This document shows positions 1 to 10,160 of a stretch of 22,645 nt of DNA, piece by piece. A program made the translations under genes and the position numbers. Source of the DNA: Bacteroidales bacterium UBA3663 (GTDB lineage Bacteria > Bacteroidota > Bacteroidia > Bacteroidales > UBA3663); the NCBI GenBank assembly GCA_002373755.1, contig DFJU01000055.1, positions 30,451 through 53,095 of the forward strand, in the 5' to 3' direction. The notes beneath the pieces are model-generated. The model did no database searches and was not told where the DNA came from. It saw only the letters and a program-made list of their open reading frames with translations. Each line of letters opens with the position of its first letter. The stretch's first letter is position 1.

Positions 1-3000
1 TGCGAGCAGCGTCTCGATGGCGCGCTGGAGGTCGCTGGTCGGAGTCTCCCACGTCGAACCGTCGGGCGTACCGTTTTCTGGCTTCTCGATGGTCGATACC
101 CAAAGGATGTCAACCGCGTCGCCCTCGCTCGATGCTACCAGACGGCAGTGCGGATATTCATAGACGCCGAGGTCGATGTAGGTCTGGTTGTGCGACGGAG
201 CCGGATCGGCAGCCACACGAGGCAGATTCTCGTCGGTCGATGCCGAGCGCATGTAGATGTCGTTGCCCAAGTTCATGCCGCGACGGTTCTGCTCGTTCAG
301 GTAGTATGCCTCGAAGTATGCGCCGTTGCCGTTGTACTTGCCGTCGGCATCGGTGGTCCAGTAGGTCGAATAGCCTTCAGCGCCATTGTTGACGATGGCC
401 TGCTGCAAGAAGCATGAGCCGTTGTCGGTCAGGTTGTTCAGACGGGCACGCGACCAGTCGGCGGCCTCGTTGTAGCCGCTGTAGCCGGCCGAGGTCGATG
501 GATTGCAGAAGTTCGGGCCGTCGAGCGCGTCGTTGTCCGAGCTGAGTGCGATGTTGACGTTCTGTGTGGCGTAGCTGTCGCCCGAAGTCGCGTAGTTGGC
601 CACCCAATGGCTGTAGATGGTCTTACCGATGAATTCGTTCGGGCTGTAGGCCATCTGGCGGTAGTCGGCGGTGTTGGCCACGGTCTTGCCCCTGCCCTTC
701 TCGTAGGCCGAGAACCAGACGGCTTCGCAGTAGAGGCTGTCGAGCGCGCCCTGGCTGGCCGGAGCCTTGCTCAGGTCGGTGTCGTAGATGCCGTTGGCAT
801 CGAGCGACGCGCTGTTGGCGAAGTTGATGCAGAGCTGCTGGGCGAACGGGTTGGCCGATGTGATGTCGTCGTGGATGGCATTGCCCCAGAAGACATTGTT
901 GGCCACAAGGTTGTAGTCGGCTTCGGTGGCATCGGATGTCTGGTCGAGGCCGACGTTCGGATTGAGCGTGAAGATGGCCGGATAGAGGCAAGCCTTGTTG
1001 TTGACGAAATCGCAGTTGAGCACCTTCATGCGGCTGTTGTAGCCACCGTAGAGGGCTGCGCCCGTGCCGCCGTAGATGAGGCGGCTGTCGGACTGCGGTT
1101 CGAGTGTGGAGCCAATGGCGCGGGTGACGGTCTTGTCCAGGTCGGCCGAGGCGTCTTCGGCCTCGTTGTTGGAGAAGATGGTGTTATAGACCTCAAGCTT
1201 GTTGTTGAAGCAGACTGCACCGCCGTTGCCCGGATAGTCAACCGTAGTCGTCTTGGTCACGCCGTAGTCGCCTGCCGAGGTCGACGGCACTGTCCATGTG
1301 ACCAATTCGCTCTGGCTGATGGCCTTGTTTTCGGCGAAGAGGCAGTCGTAGATGTGGGTCGAGAGGTTGACGTCGATGCCTGCGCCATAGCCAGCCTGAT
1401 TGTTGATGAACTGCGAATTGCGGATGTAGAGCGGAATGTCGCGGTAGGCCACAGCCGAGTTCAGACCCTGATGATACAGGTCGTCGTCGGTGCCGTTCTG
1501 GTAGTCGGAGCAATACCAGTTGCCGTTGCCACGCAGACCGGCGCCGCGATAGTAGTCGTAGATTCCGTTGTCGTTCAACGAGCCGTCAACGTAGTCGCGG
1601 GCATAGCCGTCGGAGATGTGGACGCCGTCGATGACAACCGGCTGGCCGATGAAGCGCGAGCTGAGTCCGTCGGCCACGTAGTCGCTGTTGACGCTGACTG
1701 GCTTTGGCAATTGGCCGACGCCCGGTGCATAAGGAATGATCGACACTACGTGATATACGCCGGAGTTCTGCAGGTTGACGGTGTTGCCCGACAGGTTGGT
1801 CTGGTTCTGGAACTCCCACGGTTCGAGGATGTTGTTCAGGTTCTGGTCTTCAAGCACGCGGCGGTAGGCCATCGTGTCGAGCGGCAGCTGAACGAGGGTG
1901 ACGGAGTCGCTGAACTCGGCATCGGCCGCAAAATGGTTGAGCGTGTCGGTGCTGAAGCGGATGGTGTTGGCCGACAGCACAGTGCCATAGGCCGACGAAT
2001 CGGCTGGATTCGGTTTCCAATATTGGCCGTAAAGCTCGTTGCAGTCGAAGCCGCCCATCAGCGTCACGCCCTCGGGGATGAGGAAGGTGTTGGCCAATGA
2101 GTAGCCGTAGTTGCCCTGCATGTCGCGCTGCGGATAGTATTCGCCGCGGGCAATGCAGATCTCGAACGGAAGGTTGTTGGCGCGGTTCTTCCAGACGTCG
2201 GCACTGCGCACTTCTGAGATGTAGGCCAAGGCATCGTCCAGGTTGTGGAACGGATAGGCGAACGACGAACCGAGCAGGCCGTAGATGTAGTTGTCGTCAT
2301 CGACCGAAGCGTTGGCGCTGTAGTCCTGCATCACCTGATAGGCATCCATGTTGACGTCCTGCGTCTCGGCCACGAACAGGCGGAGGAACGGATGCTCCGT
2401 ATCGACCACCGACGATGACGGGTAGGCACGGGCGCCGATATCGACGTAGGTGCGCTGCTTGGTGCCGGCCGGAATGGTGTCGCGGCTCCATTTGTTGTAG
2501 TCGCGCTCGGCCAGACCCTCGGTCTCGACGAGTTTCGCGTAGTTGGAATATGGCATACCGGTGCGGCACAGTGCCGAGAAGATGGTCAGGCCGTAGTAAT
2601 CGACCTGTGTGGTGTCGGTTGCGATCGACTTGCCGTTATAGACGGTCGAATCGGTCGGCGAGTCGATGCCGAAGCGGTTGCCCTGACGGTTCTGGATGTC
2701 AACGCTGATGTTGCTCGTGCCAGACAGACGGATGTTCTGTACAGCCGAATAGGCGAACGGATACCACTCGAAGGTCGAGATTCCGTTGGCATCGGTCGGC
2801 ATGTCGGGGCTGGTCTGACCGGCTACGTTGGCCTGGTCGGGCGAGTCGTTCTGCCACAGCACGGTCGAGTTGACGCGCACGTTCGGCTCTTCGGCATCGT
2901 TGGAGAACCACAGGCCGCCGCCCTGCTGGCTGCCGGTATTCTTGACGATGGTGGTGGTATAGACGTGCGGCATGTTTGCGTCCAATGTGGCAGCCGAGCC

Positions 3001-6000
3001 CTGCGATGTGCTGTTGACCATGCCGTCCGACATTGTTATGCCGTCTTCCACAACGTAAATGCCGCCACCGTAGTCTGCTTCATTGTCGATGATGAGGCAG
3101 CCCGACACGAGACCCTTGTTCATCAGGGCCAACGCGCCGCCGTAGGTTGCCGAGTTGTTCTTGAGGATGCAGTTGCGCACGTGAGCGTAGTCGGTCACAA
3201 CGGCTGCACCGCCATACTGGTTGACGTTGACCATCGATGCTGCCGAACCGAAACTTTCGCCGTCAGCCTGGCCGCCAACGAGGAAGAGGCCGTCGAGCAC
3301 GGCACGGTCGGTCACGCCTGCGCTCGACAGGGTCATGCCCTCGCGCACGTTGCCGTCCACGTCGAATGTCTCGTCGGTGAAGGTCACTACGTGATATCCG
3401 CGCACGGTCTCGTTCAGGTCGGAGTTATCATACTGCGTCTGGAGGAAGGTCGGATGATACATGATTGAACGCTCGTCGTCGGTGAATCGGTCGGCACTCA
3501 CGGCTCCGGTTGCGGCGTCGGTCACAACGTAGTCGTCGGTGTAGCCGCCCCAGACCTCAACGCCGCGCGGCACCATGATGCTCCACACGCGGACGTTGTC
3601 GTTTTCGCTGTCGGTTGTGCGGCACGGATAATACTTGAAGCAGGAGCTTTCGCTGTAGCTGTCGAGTGTGGCATCGACGCCGGCCAACTTCACTATCACG
3701 CGCGTACCTTTATTCTCGTACTTGTAGCGGCCTGCTGCATCGAGCACCTTCTGGAGCTTTTCGGCGCAGGCGGCATTGGCCTGATTGAATGCCTGTGTGG
3801 TGCCGAATCCGTATTCAGTCACGTAGTAGATTGCAGTGCCCGGCTCGGTGGTCAGATCGGGCGTGATGGAGGCTGCGCCATTGTACTCGTAGGCACCGAT
3901 ATCGACGCGGCAATCCTGCACGCGGTCGGTGTAGTCCATATCGACATCGGGCAGGACGACTGGTGTCACGCCGTCATAATCGTAGCCCAACTCTTCAGTA
4001 CCGGCATTCACGCAGTTGTAGCTCTCGTCCTTGAGCGTGATTCGGTAGTCGTAGTCGGCCAATGCATCGGCATAGTCCAGCTTGAACGGGTTGATGGTCG
4101 CGTAGTCGGAGGTGTTGTAGTTCTCGAGACAGTTGGTCTTCTGCACATTCGAATAGCCGCCAGCTGCAAAGTTCTTCTCGCTCTGCAGATAGCAGTGGTC
4201 GAAGCTACATGGCGTACCTCCACCCATCAGCCAGAGCAACGGCTTGTTGTTGGCCATAATGATGGAGTTGTAGACAGTCAGGTGCGACTCGTCCTTCGAG
4301 GCAGTATAGACGCCGATGGCGCTGTTGCCGCCGTAGTTGTTGACCACGGTGTTGTTGTAGAAGTTGGCCGACTCGAAGAAGATGCCGTTGCCTCGGCAGT
4401 TGTCATGGTCGGTCAGGAAGCCGTTGTGGGCGATGACCGTATTGTACATAGTGCCCCAAATCATGAACATGGCAGCGCCATAGTTCTCCATCGAATTGCC
4501 TGCACCTTTACAATCGGAAATATTGTCACGGAAGTAGCAGTTGATGACCGTACCACCGTCGCAGTAGGCACCGCCACCACGGCCGATGGCCTCGCGCGTC
4601 GTTCCGGTCCATGTGGTCAACAGGTTGTCGCGGATGACGCAGTTGCGGATGATGGCGTTCTCGTAGATGGAGAATCCGGCACCGCCGTTACGACGGCCGC
4701 CGTTACCGCTCTCTCGCTGGACGACACCCTCCTTGATGCCGTAGCGCAGGGTGAAGCCGTCCCACTCACAGCCATAGTAGATGTCGCGGCAACGTGGACG
4801 GTTGTGGTCGTCATAGTCGGTGACGCGGCAGACGTACGGATGCGACAGGACACTCACCGAACGGCGCATTTCGTCGCGCACCTCAATGCTCGGGTTTGTC
4901 TGTAGGATGGTCTCGTAATCGGCCACATTCAGACCCTGGTTGGCCAATGACAACGGCACGCCATCCGTCAGCTGCGGGTGTCGCTCGTTCATGCCCGGGT
5001 TGCCCGTCTTCGGGAAGCCGCCATAGACCTTGACGTTGTTGCGGATCTGGTAGCCGAATGGGTTGGTATATTCGCCGGCACCCACCCAGACATTGACCTG
5101 GGGATGCTCGGCAGTTTCATTGTACGTAATATGGTTAATGGTGACCGGATAGCCATCCGATGATCCACTGTTGCCGAATGCCTCGGTGGTATCGACCGTG
5201 CGATAGACAAAGCCGTCCTTCATGGTCTCGTAGGCCCGATCGACGGCGAACTGGAGACCAGTTGTACCCTGCTGGTTCAAGGCGTTCTCGCCATAATACA
5301 TCAACTGGAAATTGTCGAAGGCCGTCCAGTCCCTTGAACTGGCATTGAGCTTGCGGATACCGACGCGCAGAGTTCCATCGGCCACATAAATCCACACGGA
5401 ATTGTCTTTATACAGACCGTATTCGAAGGCCAGATGCGCCGTACCGTAGTTGCTCGGATAACCCTCATCCCAATGCGGAGTCTTGCCGGCAAAGTTCTGT
5501 GTAATGGTGGTCAGGCGCATGTAGTCGAGGGCCTCCTTTTCATCGGTGTAATACATCACCTTTTTCGATGCCGTTGTCCCGCCAGACTGCGCGTAAAGCA
5601 CCGGATAAACCGTATTCTGGTCGCCCTGCCTATTCTTGTAGAAAGCCTGACAGGTCAGGTTGTACCAGCCCGTCGGCAGGCCCGTCACTGTCTGATAGAC
5701 ATCAAAAGTGCAGTCATACTGCTCGGCGATGGCATATCTTGCATTGTATGTAGTATAGTTATGCGTCGTGGTCCAACCAGCTGTACTCTTGAAGTCATAG
5801 TCCTGGATCATGTAGGACATATCCTGCACCGGCACGCCGAGGTTTGCGCCCGTCGTGTTGCTGTAGGCCGAGTTGCCGTTGATGGCCGTGGACCACGACA
5901 TGCCGTTGCCGCCCGACACGTAATCGACCGTACCGTCGGCGTTGCGGTAATCGCGGACATAGACCACGGTACCATAAAGCGGCTGCGTAGCAGAATTGGC

Positions 6001-8850
6001 CACAGAAGCGCCGTTCTCCAGTGCGCCGATGTCTGGCAGGCCGCCGTAGTCGCGTGGTGCGTGGGTCGTCATGTCATAGCCCCACGATCCATCGGACAAA
6101 GCCGAAACGTGAGCCACACCGTCGGTACTTGCGGCATTGACGGCCGGGTTCATGTCCGATGGTGTATAATCGACCGCACGTCCGTAATAGGTCACGTCAC
6201 CCGCCTCGCTGACGCCGGCATTCTTGGTCGAATTGACGAATCGCGGATAGGTGTCCGATGTAGTCTGGAAACTCCATGACAGGATGGTCTGTCCCAGCGC
6301 GTTGGCGTGGGTATCATTGGCCGATGCCGTGTCAAACATATTGTGCGAGCCGGTATATTCGCCCGTACCGAGGAAGGCGGCCAATGCCAATTCGCCCTTG
6401 TCGTTGGTATCCTCCACCTCGCTGCTCATGTTGGCGTAGAAAAGGGAATTGGCCGACGTGAACGAACCGTGATTGACCACGGCATGGCCCACATTGCGCA
6501 CGATGTCGCAGTGATTCTGTGTCATTGTTGCCCCTTGCGCCAGGTAGATGGTACCGCCCGAGGTTGTGGACGTCGTCAGGCTGCTGGCGTTGTTGCGGAA
6601 GATACAGTTTTCGGCCGACAGCGAACCGCTCTCCACATAGATGGCCGAACCAGCGGCTGCCGTACAGTCGGCAATCGTGGTGTTCTTGATTTCGGCCGAT
6701 GCGCCATTGGCCACAACCACGCCGGCACCGTTCTGGCCGTAGTCGGCGTTGACCGTCGAGGCCGCATTGCCCCAACGCAGCTCGAAGCCGTCCATGACGC
6801 TGCCCGTCACCCCGTCGAAGGTCACCAGATGGGCCACGTTGCTCGCGTAGTCGCCATCGGTCACCTTGCCCGAGATGATGGTCGGATTGGTCACTGGATT
6901 GCGCAGCGATGTGTCAGTTCCGGTCAATTCGGCGGCATAGCCACCATAGACGCTCACACCCGACACCATCGGAATCGTCGTGCCGCGCAGACGGCCTTGT
7001 GCCGAGCGGCTGGCCGTATAGAGAGAACCCTCCTTGACGTAGATTGTACCCGTCAGACCACTCTGCCGGAAGTAGGTCAGGGCGTCGGTCAGGTTGTCGA
7101 GCGGACAGTCCCAGCTGATGCCCGGCGTGCTGTAGGTGCTTCCGCTCGAACGGTTGGGATCGACGAACATCACAGCCAAGCCGCCGATGGTTGCGTGCGA
7201 CGGGGTTTCAGCCTTCGCAGCGTATGCGCCCAGCGTACACTTCGGGCTGAAGTCGTTGCCCAGCAGGTCGTCGGTGATGTAGCCTGCCGAGATGTCGGCC
7301 GAAGCCGTCTCGTTGATGTCGAGCAGCTGCAAACCCGCGTAGCAGAGGCCAGACGACGATGTCGGCACCCACAGACAGCGGTTCAGGTAGCTGTTGACCG
7401 AATTGAGCGCGATGCCTGCCTGGTCGCTCACGTGGCCGCAGGTGTCGAACGCATTGGTGAACATCGCAAATTTTTCGAGCGACGATGTGCTGCCGCTGTT
7501 CTCGTTCTTGTCCGACAGCTTGCTGATGCCGACCTTCTTCGTGCCCGACCAGTCAGTGTAGTCGGCGCGCGAGATGGCCACATAGGTCATAACCGGCTTC
7601 AGGTCGTTGCTCGACGTCGAACGTGTGGCTGCATATTGCAGGTTGTTGGTGTTGTTGGCCGATGTCTGGTTGCCCCACAGCACGCTGTTGTAGATTCGGG
7701 CATGGTCGCGCACGTAGATGCCGCCGCTCCGTCCGGTCACGATGCTGTTGAGCGTCACGCCGGTGCCGTAGGTCTTGTTGTTGACGATGGTCAGACCGTT
7801 GATCAGGCCGCCCTTGTTCATGTAGATGCCGCCAGCCTCGACGGTCGATGTGTTCTGCGCAACGAGGCAGGCCGATGCCGCCAACGCATATTGTCCATTG
7901 CCTGTCGCGTCGGCCGATGCGTCGTAGTTGAAACTCAAGCCACCGCCGCTGCGGCCCACGTTGTTGACGATGGCGCAATGGGTCACAAGGCCCGACTGCT
8001 CGATTGCGATGCCGCCGCCGAAGCCCGATGTCGAGTTGACGCCGAGCGACTGGCAGTCGTGCACGTAGCAGTTTTCGACCAGGCCGCCGCCGTCGAGGTA
8101 GAGGCCGCCGCCGCCTCGCGAAGCCTCGCAGTGATAGACCTCGCAATTACGCACAATGGCGTTGCCCACCAGGTAGGCACCGCCGCCGAATGCATTGTGA
8201 TAGATATTGTTGATGTCGCTGTTGTAGGCATAGCCGTCGCGGATCACCACGCCGTCGAGCACTGCCGTGTCGGCCAGCGCGGTGTAGTGCTTCGTGCCGC
8301 TGGCATCGGTCGTAAAGCCGTTGTTGGCGAACCACACTACGTGATAGCAGTTGCCGAAGTAGGATGTGTTGTAACGGTGCTTCGTGTCGTTCCACGCGAA
8401 GATGGCATCGCTCGACAGCGAACCGGTGAACTCTGTGCGGTTCTGCATGTAGGTTCCGATTTCGGTCGTGATGGTCTCGCGCTTGGCGATGATTTCCTTG
8501 GCCGTCGCACCCGTCTCGTTGCCGGCGAAACCGCCATACACCGAGATGCCGGCCGGAATCTGGATTGACATGTAGAGCGTCGAGCTGCTGCCCGAGCCGC
8601 TGATGGCCTGGGTCGGCCTGTAGGTGCCTGCATCGACGAAGATGTAGCCACGGTCGCCGCTTTCGATTTTGTCTTTAATGTCGTTGATGGCATCCTGCAC
8701 GTTCATCTTGGCGGTGCTCCAGCTTGTTCCGCTGTTGTTGTATGCACCCTGACTTTTCGATACGTAACGGATGTAATCGGTTGCCACGGCCTCGCTCAAC
8801 GCAGCGATGCTCAAAATGGCGGTCAATATCAGACGATTCGGTTTCATCAT
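1..8850 (-). CDS. Giant secreted multi-module right-handed beta-helix surface protein (C-terminus outside window)
   Basis: The frame is open without a stop from ATG at 8850 (second ATG at 8847) to the window edge, 2950 codons. A signal peptide (MMKPNRLILTAILSIAALSE..AVA) ends near residue 23. Six modules follow, at about 24-545, 557-947, 955-1650, 1668-2140, 2152-2895 and 2914 onward. A full module starts with a strand plus 'G.SW..a..dLq.Ai', continues 'f.iP.Gv.vyGGf..nE', then 'YHVV' and 'LDG..I.dGyA', runs through Gly-rich 'GGG.y' coils with 'vrNC.i..N', and closes with D[IL]GA.E[Y]. This matches the Bacteroidetes right-handed parallel beta-helix family, and the closing motif resembles the choice-of-anchor Q type. 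Module 3 carries a jelly-roll, carbohydrate-binding-like domain (about 1005-1185). The start is 57 nt after the preceding lipoprotein gene and no -7 box is visible in the gap, so it is probably the last gene of that operon. An adhesin or glycan-binding role is inferred. The anchor or sorting signal is not visible. Confidence 0.9.
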   Translation of the reverse strand, partial: MMKPNRLILTAILSIAALSEAVATDYIRYVSKSQGAYNNSGTSWSTAKMNVQDAINDIKDKIESGDRGYIFVDAGTYRPTQAISGSGSSSTLYMSIQIPAGISVYGGFAGNETGATAKEIIAKRETITTEIGTYMQNRTEFTGSLSSDAIFAWNDTKHRYNTSYFGNCYHVVWFANNGFTTDASGTKHYTALADTAVLDGVVIRDGYAYNSDINNIYHNAFGGGAYLVGNAIVRNCEVYHCEASRGGGGLYLDGGGLVENCYVHDCQSLGVNSTSGFGGGIAIEQSGLVTHCAIVNNVGRSGGGLSFNYDASADATGNGQYALAASACLVAQNTSTVEAGGIYMNKGGLINGLTIVNNKTYGTGVTLNSIVTGRSGGIYVRDHARIYNSVLWGNQTSANNTNNLQYAATRSTSSNDLKPVMTYVAISRADYTDWSGTKKVGISKLSDKNENSGSTSSLEKFAMFTNAFDTCGHVSDQAGIALNSVNSYLNRCLWVPTSSSGLCYAGLQLLDINETASADISAGYITDDLLGNDFSPKCTLGAYAAKAETPSHATIGGLAVMFVDPNRSSGSTYSTPGISWDCPLDNLTDALTYFRQSGLTGTIYVKEGSLYTASRSAQGRLRGTTIPMVSGVSVYGGYAAELTGTDTSLRNPVTNPTIISGKVTDGDYASNVAHLVTFDGVTGSVMDGFELRWGNAASTVNADYGQNGAGVVVANGASAEIKNTTIADCTAAAGSAIYVESGSLSAENCIFRNNASSLTTSTTSGGTIYLAQGATMTQNHCDIVRNVGHAVVNHGSFTSANSLFYANMSSEVEDTNDKGELALAAFLGTGEYTGSHNMFDTASANDTHANALGQTILSWSFQTTSDTYPRFVNSTKNAGVSEAGDVTYYGRAVDYTPSDMNPAVNAASTDGVAHVSALSDGSWGYDMTTHAPRDYGGLPDIGALENGASVANSATQPLYGTVVYVRDYRNADGTVDYVSGGNGMSWSTAINGNSAYSNTTGANLGVPVQDMSYMIQDYDFKSTAGWTTTHNYTTYNARYAIAEQYDCTFDVYQTVTGLPTGWYNLTCQAFYKNRQGDQNTVYPVLYAQSGGTTASKKVMYYTDEKEALDYMRLTTITQNFAGKTPHWDEGYPSNYGTAHLAFEYGLYKDNSVWIYVADGTLRVGIRKLNASSRDWTAFDNFQLMYYGENALNQQGTTGLQFAVDRAYETMKDGFVYRTVDTTEAFGNSGSSDGYPVTINHITYNETAEHPQVNVWVGAGEYTNPFGYQIRNNVKVYGGFPKTGNPGMNERHPQLTDGVPLSLANQGLNVADYETILQTNPSIEVRDEMRRSVSVLSHPYVCRVTDYDDHNRPRCRDIYYGCEWDGFTLRYGIKEGVVQRESGNGGRRNGGAGFSIYENAIIRNCVIRDNLLTTWTGTTREAIGRGGGAYCDGGTVINCYFRDNISDCKGAGNSMENYGAAMFMIWGTMYNTVIAHNGFLTDHDNCRGNGIFFESANFYNNTVVNNYGGNSAIGVYTASKDESHLTVYNSIIMANNKPLLWLMGGGTPCSFDHCYLQSEKNFAAGGYSNVQKTNCLENYNTSDYATINPFKLDYADALADYDYRITLKDESYNCVNAGTEELGYDYDGVTPVVLPDVDMDYTDRVQDCRVDIGAYEYNGAASITPDLTTEPGTAIYYVTEYGFGTTQAFNQANAACAEKLQKVLDAAGRYKYENKGTRVIVKLAGVDATLDSYSESSCFKYYPCRTTDSENDNVRVWSIMVPRGVEVWGGYTDDYVVTDAATGAVSADRFTDDERSIMYHPTFLQTQYDNSDLNETVRGYHVVTFTDETFDVDGNVREGMTLSSAGVTDRAVLDGLFLVGGQADGESFGSAASMVNVNQYGGAAVVTDYAHVRNCILKNNSATYGGALALMNKGLVSGCLIIDNEADYGGGIYVVEDGITMSDGMVNSTSQGSAATLDANMPHVYTTTIVKNTGSQQGGGLWFSNDAEEPNVRVNSTVLWQNDSPDQANVAGQTSPDMPTDANGISTFEWYPFAYSAVQNIRLSGTSNISVDIQNRQGNRFGIDSPTDSTVYNGKSIATDTTQVDYYGLTIFSALCRTGMPYSNYAKLVETEGLAERDYNKWSRDTIPAGTKQRTYVDIGARAYPSSSVVDTEHPFLRLFVAETQDVNMDAYQVMQDYSANASVDDDNYIYGLLGSSFAYPFHNLDDALAYISEVRSADVWKNRANNLPFEICIARGEYYPQRDMQGNYGYSLANTFLIPEGVTLMGGFDCNELYGQYWKPNPADSSAYGTVLSANTIRFSTDTLNHFAADAEFSDSVTLVQLPLDTMAYRRVLEDQNLNNILEPWEFQNQTNLSGNTVNLQNSGVYHVVSIIPYAPGVGQLPKPVSVNSDYVADGLSSRFIGQPVVIDGVHISDGYARDYVDGSLNDNGIYDYYRGAGLRGNGNWYCSDYQNGTDDDLYHQGLNSAVAYRDIPLYIRNSQFINNQAGYGAGIDVNLSTHIYDCLFAENKAISQSELVTWTVPSTSAGDYGVTKTTTVDYPGNGGAVCFNNKLEVYNTIFSNNEAEDASADLDKTVTRAIGSTLEPQSDSRLIYGGTGAALYGGYNSRMKVLNCDFVNNKACLYPAIFTLNPNVGLDQTSDATEADYNLVANNVFWGNAIHDDITSANPFAQQLCINFANSASLDANGIYDTDLSKAPASQGALDSLYCEAVWFSAYEKGRGKTVANTADYRQMAYSPNEFIGKTIYSHWVANYATSGDSYATQNVNIALSSDNDALDGPNFCNPSTSAGYSGYNEAADWSRARLNNLTDNGSCFLQQAIVNNGAEGYSTYWTTDADGKYNGNGAYFEAYYLNEQNRRGMNLGNDIYMRSASTDENLPRVAADPAPSHNQTYIDLGVYEYPHCRLVASSEGDAVDILWVSTIEKPENGTPDGSTWETPTSDLQRAIETLLA

Positions 8851-8907
8851 ATCTTGAGTAACAAATTACGTAATTACAAATTCGGTTTTTCTGTGTCGTG
8901 CGATGTC

Positions 8908-10041
8908 TCATTCCGGCTCCGACAGGAGGTTGAAGTCGAGCTTGTACCATGCGGCGAAGACGTCGTTGGTCGTGCCGTTGCCCGCCGGCTTGACGACGCT
9001 ACGCGAGTTTGTGCCGCCCTCGCTCGTGGTGAGCGTGAAGTCGAGGTCGCCGGGCTGCAGCACGTAGGTGTAGGCGCGGCCGCTCCACTGGTTGGTGGCA
9101 TCGGCCAGGGTCGCATCCGCGTAGCGTGCCGAGTGGGTGTCGTTCATGTCGTCGGCTGCACCGTCGGCCAATGAGCTGTTGCCCAGAAGCACCTTGGTGT
9201 AGGTCGGCACGCCGCTCACGGTGGCTGCCTGACGGAACAGATAGCCGCGCTTCGGTGCATTGTCGATGATTGCGCTCTGCATCACGTTGCTTTGGCCGAT
9301 GCTGGCTGCGTGCCACTGGAAATCGACCTTGGCAGCGGTGTGGTAGAGCGTGTCCTTGATGCTGATGACGCCCGTCGAACCCGAACCTGCGATGTCGGTC
9401 ACAGTGCCGTAGTAGCCCGTGCGGTCGGTATCGGCGTTGGCCAACTTGGCAAGTCCGCCGTCGTAGGTCAGGTTGTAGGGCGTTGAATAGACGTCGCGCA
9501 GACTGAGGCTGTAGCTGCCGTCGGCCAACGATGCGAAGAACTGCAGGTCGAGCAGGTCGCTCTCGGTGAATCCGGCCGGCTTGGTCACTTTGTTGTATTC
9601 GTTCACGCCGATGGCATCGACGGTGGTTATGAGGTCGTACGATGCGACGAGGTAGGCGCGCAGCTTCAGGTTGGACGAGATGCCGACTTCGGGATCCCAA
9701 TCGACCAGCTGCGAGAACTTGCCGCGGAAGACGAGGCTGTCGCTGCTGCGTGTCCAGTCGCTCTGGCTGCACGGAATGTTGTAGAAATAGACGTTGTTGG
9801 CCGACGGTGTAGTCGGGTCGCCCTCTGCCAGGAAGAGGTAGAGGAGCTGCGGACGCTCGAAAAACTCGGCAATGCCGGGGTCGCCTGCTCGCGTAGCGGT
9901 GGCCAGCTGGCTGCTCTCGACCGGCAATGCAAGCTCATAGCGCAACGTGACCTGTGCCGAATTGGCGGCATCGTCGTTGTTGCAGGCCGTCAAGCCCATC
10001 AATGCTGTGGCGGCAAGGATTATGTATTTTGAACTTTTCAT
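8908..10041 (-). CDS. Fimbrillin-like/surface lipoprotein
   Basis: A 377-residue protein starting MKSSKYIILAATALMGLTAC. The LTAC lipobox puts the lipidated Cys at residue 20, followed by acidic NNDD, which fits a surface-exposed lipoprotein of Bacteroidetes. Residues 30-55 hold a beta strand and then a TRAGDPG stretch, as near the processing site of fimbrillins. Later motifs include 'LYHTAAKVDFQW' (about 240), 'GRAYTYVLQPGDLDFTL' (about 325) and C-terminal 'AAWYKLDFNL', typical of a Mfa/FimB-type beta-sandwich. It is divergent from the two lipoproteins upstream, so a pilus-anchor or tip role is possible but not shown. It lies 119 nt after the preceding lipoprotein gene and 57 nt before the giant beta-helix gene, so co-transcription is likely. 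Exact family assignment is uncertain. Confidence 0.85.
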   Translation of the reverse strand: MKSSKYIILAATALMGLTACNNDDAANSAQVTLRYELALPVESSQLATATRAGDPGIAEFFERPQLLYLFLAEGDPTTPSANNVYFYNIPCSQSDWTRSSDSLVFRGKFSQLVDWDPEVGISSNLKLRAYLVASYDLITTVDAIGVNEYNKVTKPAGFTESDLLDLQFFASLADGSYSLSLRDVYSTPYNLTYDGGLAKLANADTDRTGYYGTVTDIAGSGSTGVISIKDTLYHTAAKVDFQWHAASIGQSNVMQSAIIDNAPKRGYLFRQAATVSGVPTYTKVLLGNSSLADGAADDMNDTHSARYADATLADATNQWSGRAYTYVLQPGDLDFTLTTSEGGTNSRSVVKPAGNGTTNDVFAAWYKLDFNLLSEPE

Positions 10042-10044
10042 CTT

Positions 10045-10087
10045 CTGAGGTTATCTGAGGTTGTGAAGTTATGAGGTTGTGAGGTTT
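10045..10087. repeat. Degenerate short tandem repeat GAGGTTnT between two lipoprotein genes
   Basis: On the plus strand GAGGTT or GAAGTT occurs at 10047, 10057, 10065, 10073 and 10081, with steps of 10, 8, 8 and 8 bp. The array ends immediately upstream of ATG 10041, so it would lie in the leader of that gene. Confidence 0.6.
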
Positions 10088-10160
10088 GTTTCGGTCACTG
10101 GGTCAATCTGCCTTAAAACCTGAAAGCGCAGTAACCTTGCAAATGGTGTGACCCTAAAAC

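Noticed and set aside
6307..8568. Long plus-strand open frame (753 codons) opposite the beta-helix gene; likewise 607-2100, 2965-3468, 4195-4905 and 5434-6279
   Set aside because: The products are low-complexity, Val/Ala/Arg/His-rich and show no domain. They mirror the codon use of the minus-strand gene, whose translation has a signal peptide and ordered motifs.
10090..10160. GGGTCA...TGACCC inverted repeat considered as a riboswitch or terminator
   Set aside because: Only 6 bp with a 42-nt loop and no T-run; too weak to support.
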